From contig NZ_CP014943.1 of the NCBI RefSeq assembly GCF_002077175.1, forward strand, positions 4,820,301-4,884,300: a stretch of DNA of 64,000 bases, given 5' to 3'. The stretch's first letter is position 1; each line of letters begins with the position of its first letter. Below, piece by piece: positions 63,961-64,000 of the stretch. Below the pieces are notes generated by a model that did no database searches, was not told the origin of the DNA, and saw only the letters and a program-made list of their open reading frames with translations. A program made the translations under genes and the position numbers. This DNA comes from Colwellia sp. PAMC 21821 (GTDB taxonomy: Bacteria > Pseudomonadota > Gammaproteobacteria > Enterobacterales > Alteromonadaceae).

Positions 63961-64000
63961 GTGCTCAGTTATCGCCACGCTTTTCACGCCGGAAATTTTG
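63961..64000 (+). CDS. rlmJ: 23S rRNA (adenine2030-N6)-methyltransferase RlmJ, 5' end
   Basis: Only the first 13 codons are inside the window, reading (GTG start) LSYRHAFHAGNF after the initiator Met, the typical start of RlmJ. AAGGAG lies five bases upstream. It continues past the window end. Confidence 0.8.
   Translation, partial: MLSYRHAFHAGNF

Overview
The window looks like a chromosomal segment of an AT-rich marine gammaproteobacterium, most likely Alteromonadales and close to Colwellia or Thalassotalea. The evidence is the low GC by eye, core genes that closely resemble enterobacterial TcyP, CysK, YbiT and RlmJ, the gammaproteobacterial dnaQ/TIGR03503 pairing, twin DUF5916 proteins, and integron attC sites of the marine gammaproteobacterial type. 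The genus is an inference, not a search result.

Layout. 1-4.2 kb is flank: a small Cys-rich protein, a REP-associated tyrosine transposase (RAYT) with REP-like repeats, the cystine transporter tcyP and a secreted msrA. 4.3-20.4 kb is a chromosomal integron cassette array in which cassettes and attC sites read on the minus strand. It holds small membrane proteins, lipoproteins, a PhzF-like enzyme, DUF1801, DUF5329 and VOC proteins, an MBL-fold lipoprotein, two toxin-antitoxin pairs that face against the array, and hchA. An IS3 element sits inside one cassette gene. An IS91-family element cuts the attC of the hchA cassette. 20.6-21.6 kb is integron integrase IntI-1 (minus). On its 5' side an attI-like site starts a second array (21.8-26.1 kb) reading on the plus strand: a SIR2-like protein, a lipoprotein, a CPBP-like protein, tiny membrane proteins, and four 180-bp modules without genes, three of them identical. 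26.1-30.3 kb is a small integrative or satellite-like element (P4-type integrase, unknown, AlpA-like, phage GpA-type Rep with iteron-like repeats). 30.6-31.6 kb is a second, different integron integrase, IntI-2 (plus). Both integrase genes have a LexA-type box at the promoter. The accessory block ends with an IS630 element, a 209-bp MITE-like repeat, a decayed tRNA and five tRNA-Asp genes.

33.9-64 kb is ordinary chromosome: TIGR03503 protein, dnaQ, DUF2919 and DUF599 membrane proteins, two DUF5916/CBM9 outer-membrane-type proteins, an RDD protein, cysK, a lipoprotein, ggt, tapT, a PAS-GGDEF cyclase, a rhombosortase, an FMN glutamate-synthase-like protein, an S9 peptidase, a second copy of the 209-bp repeat interrupted by an IS1111-type IS110 element, a YgiQ-family radical SAM protein, a chemotaxis receptor, the ABC-F protein ybiT and the first codons of rlmJ.

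The most unusual part is 4.3-31.6 kb: two intact, distinct, apparently SOS-controlled integron integrases, cassette arrays in opposite directions on either side of IntI-1, and a proliferating gene-less 180-bp cassette.
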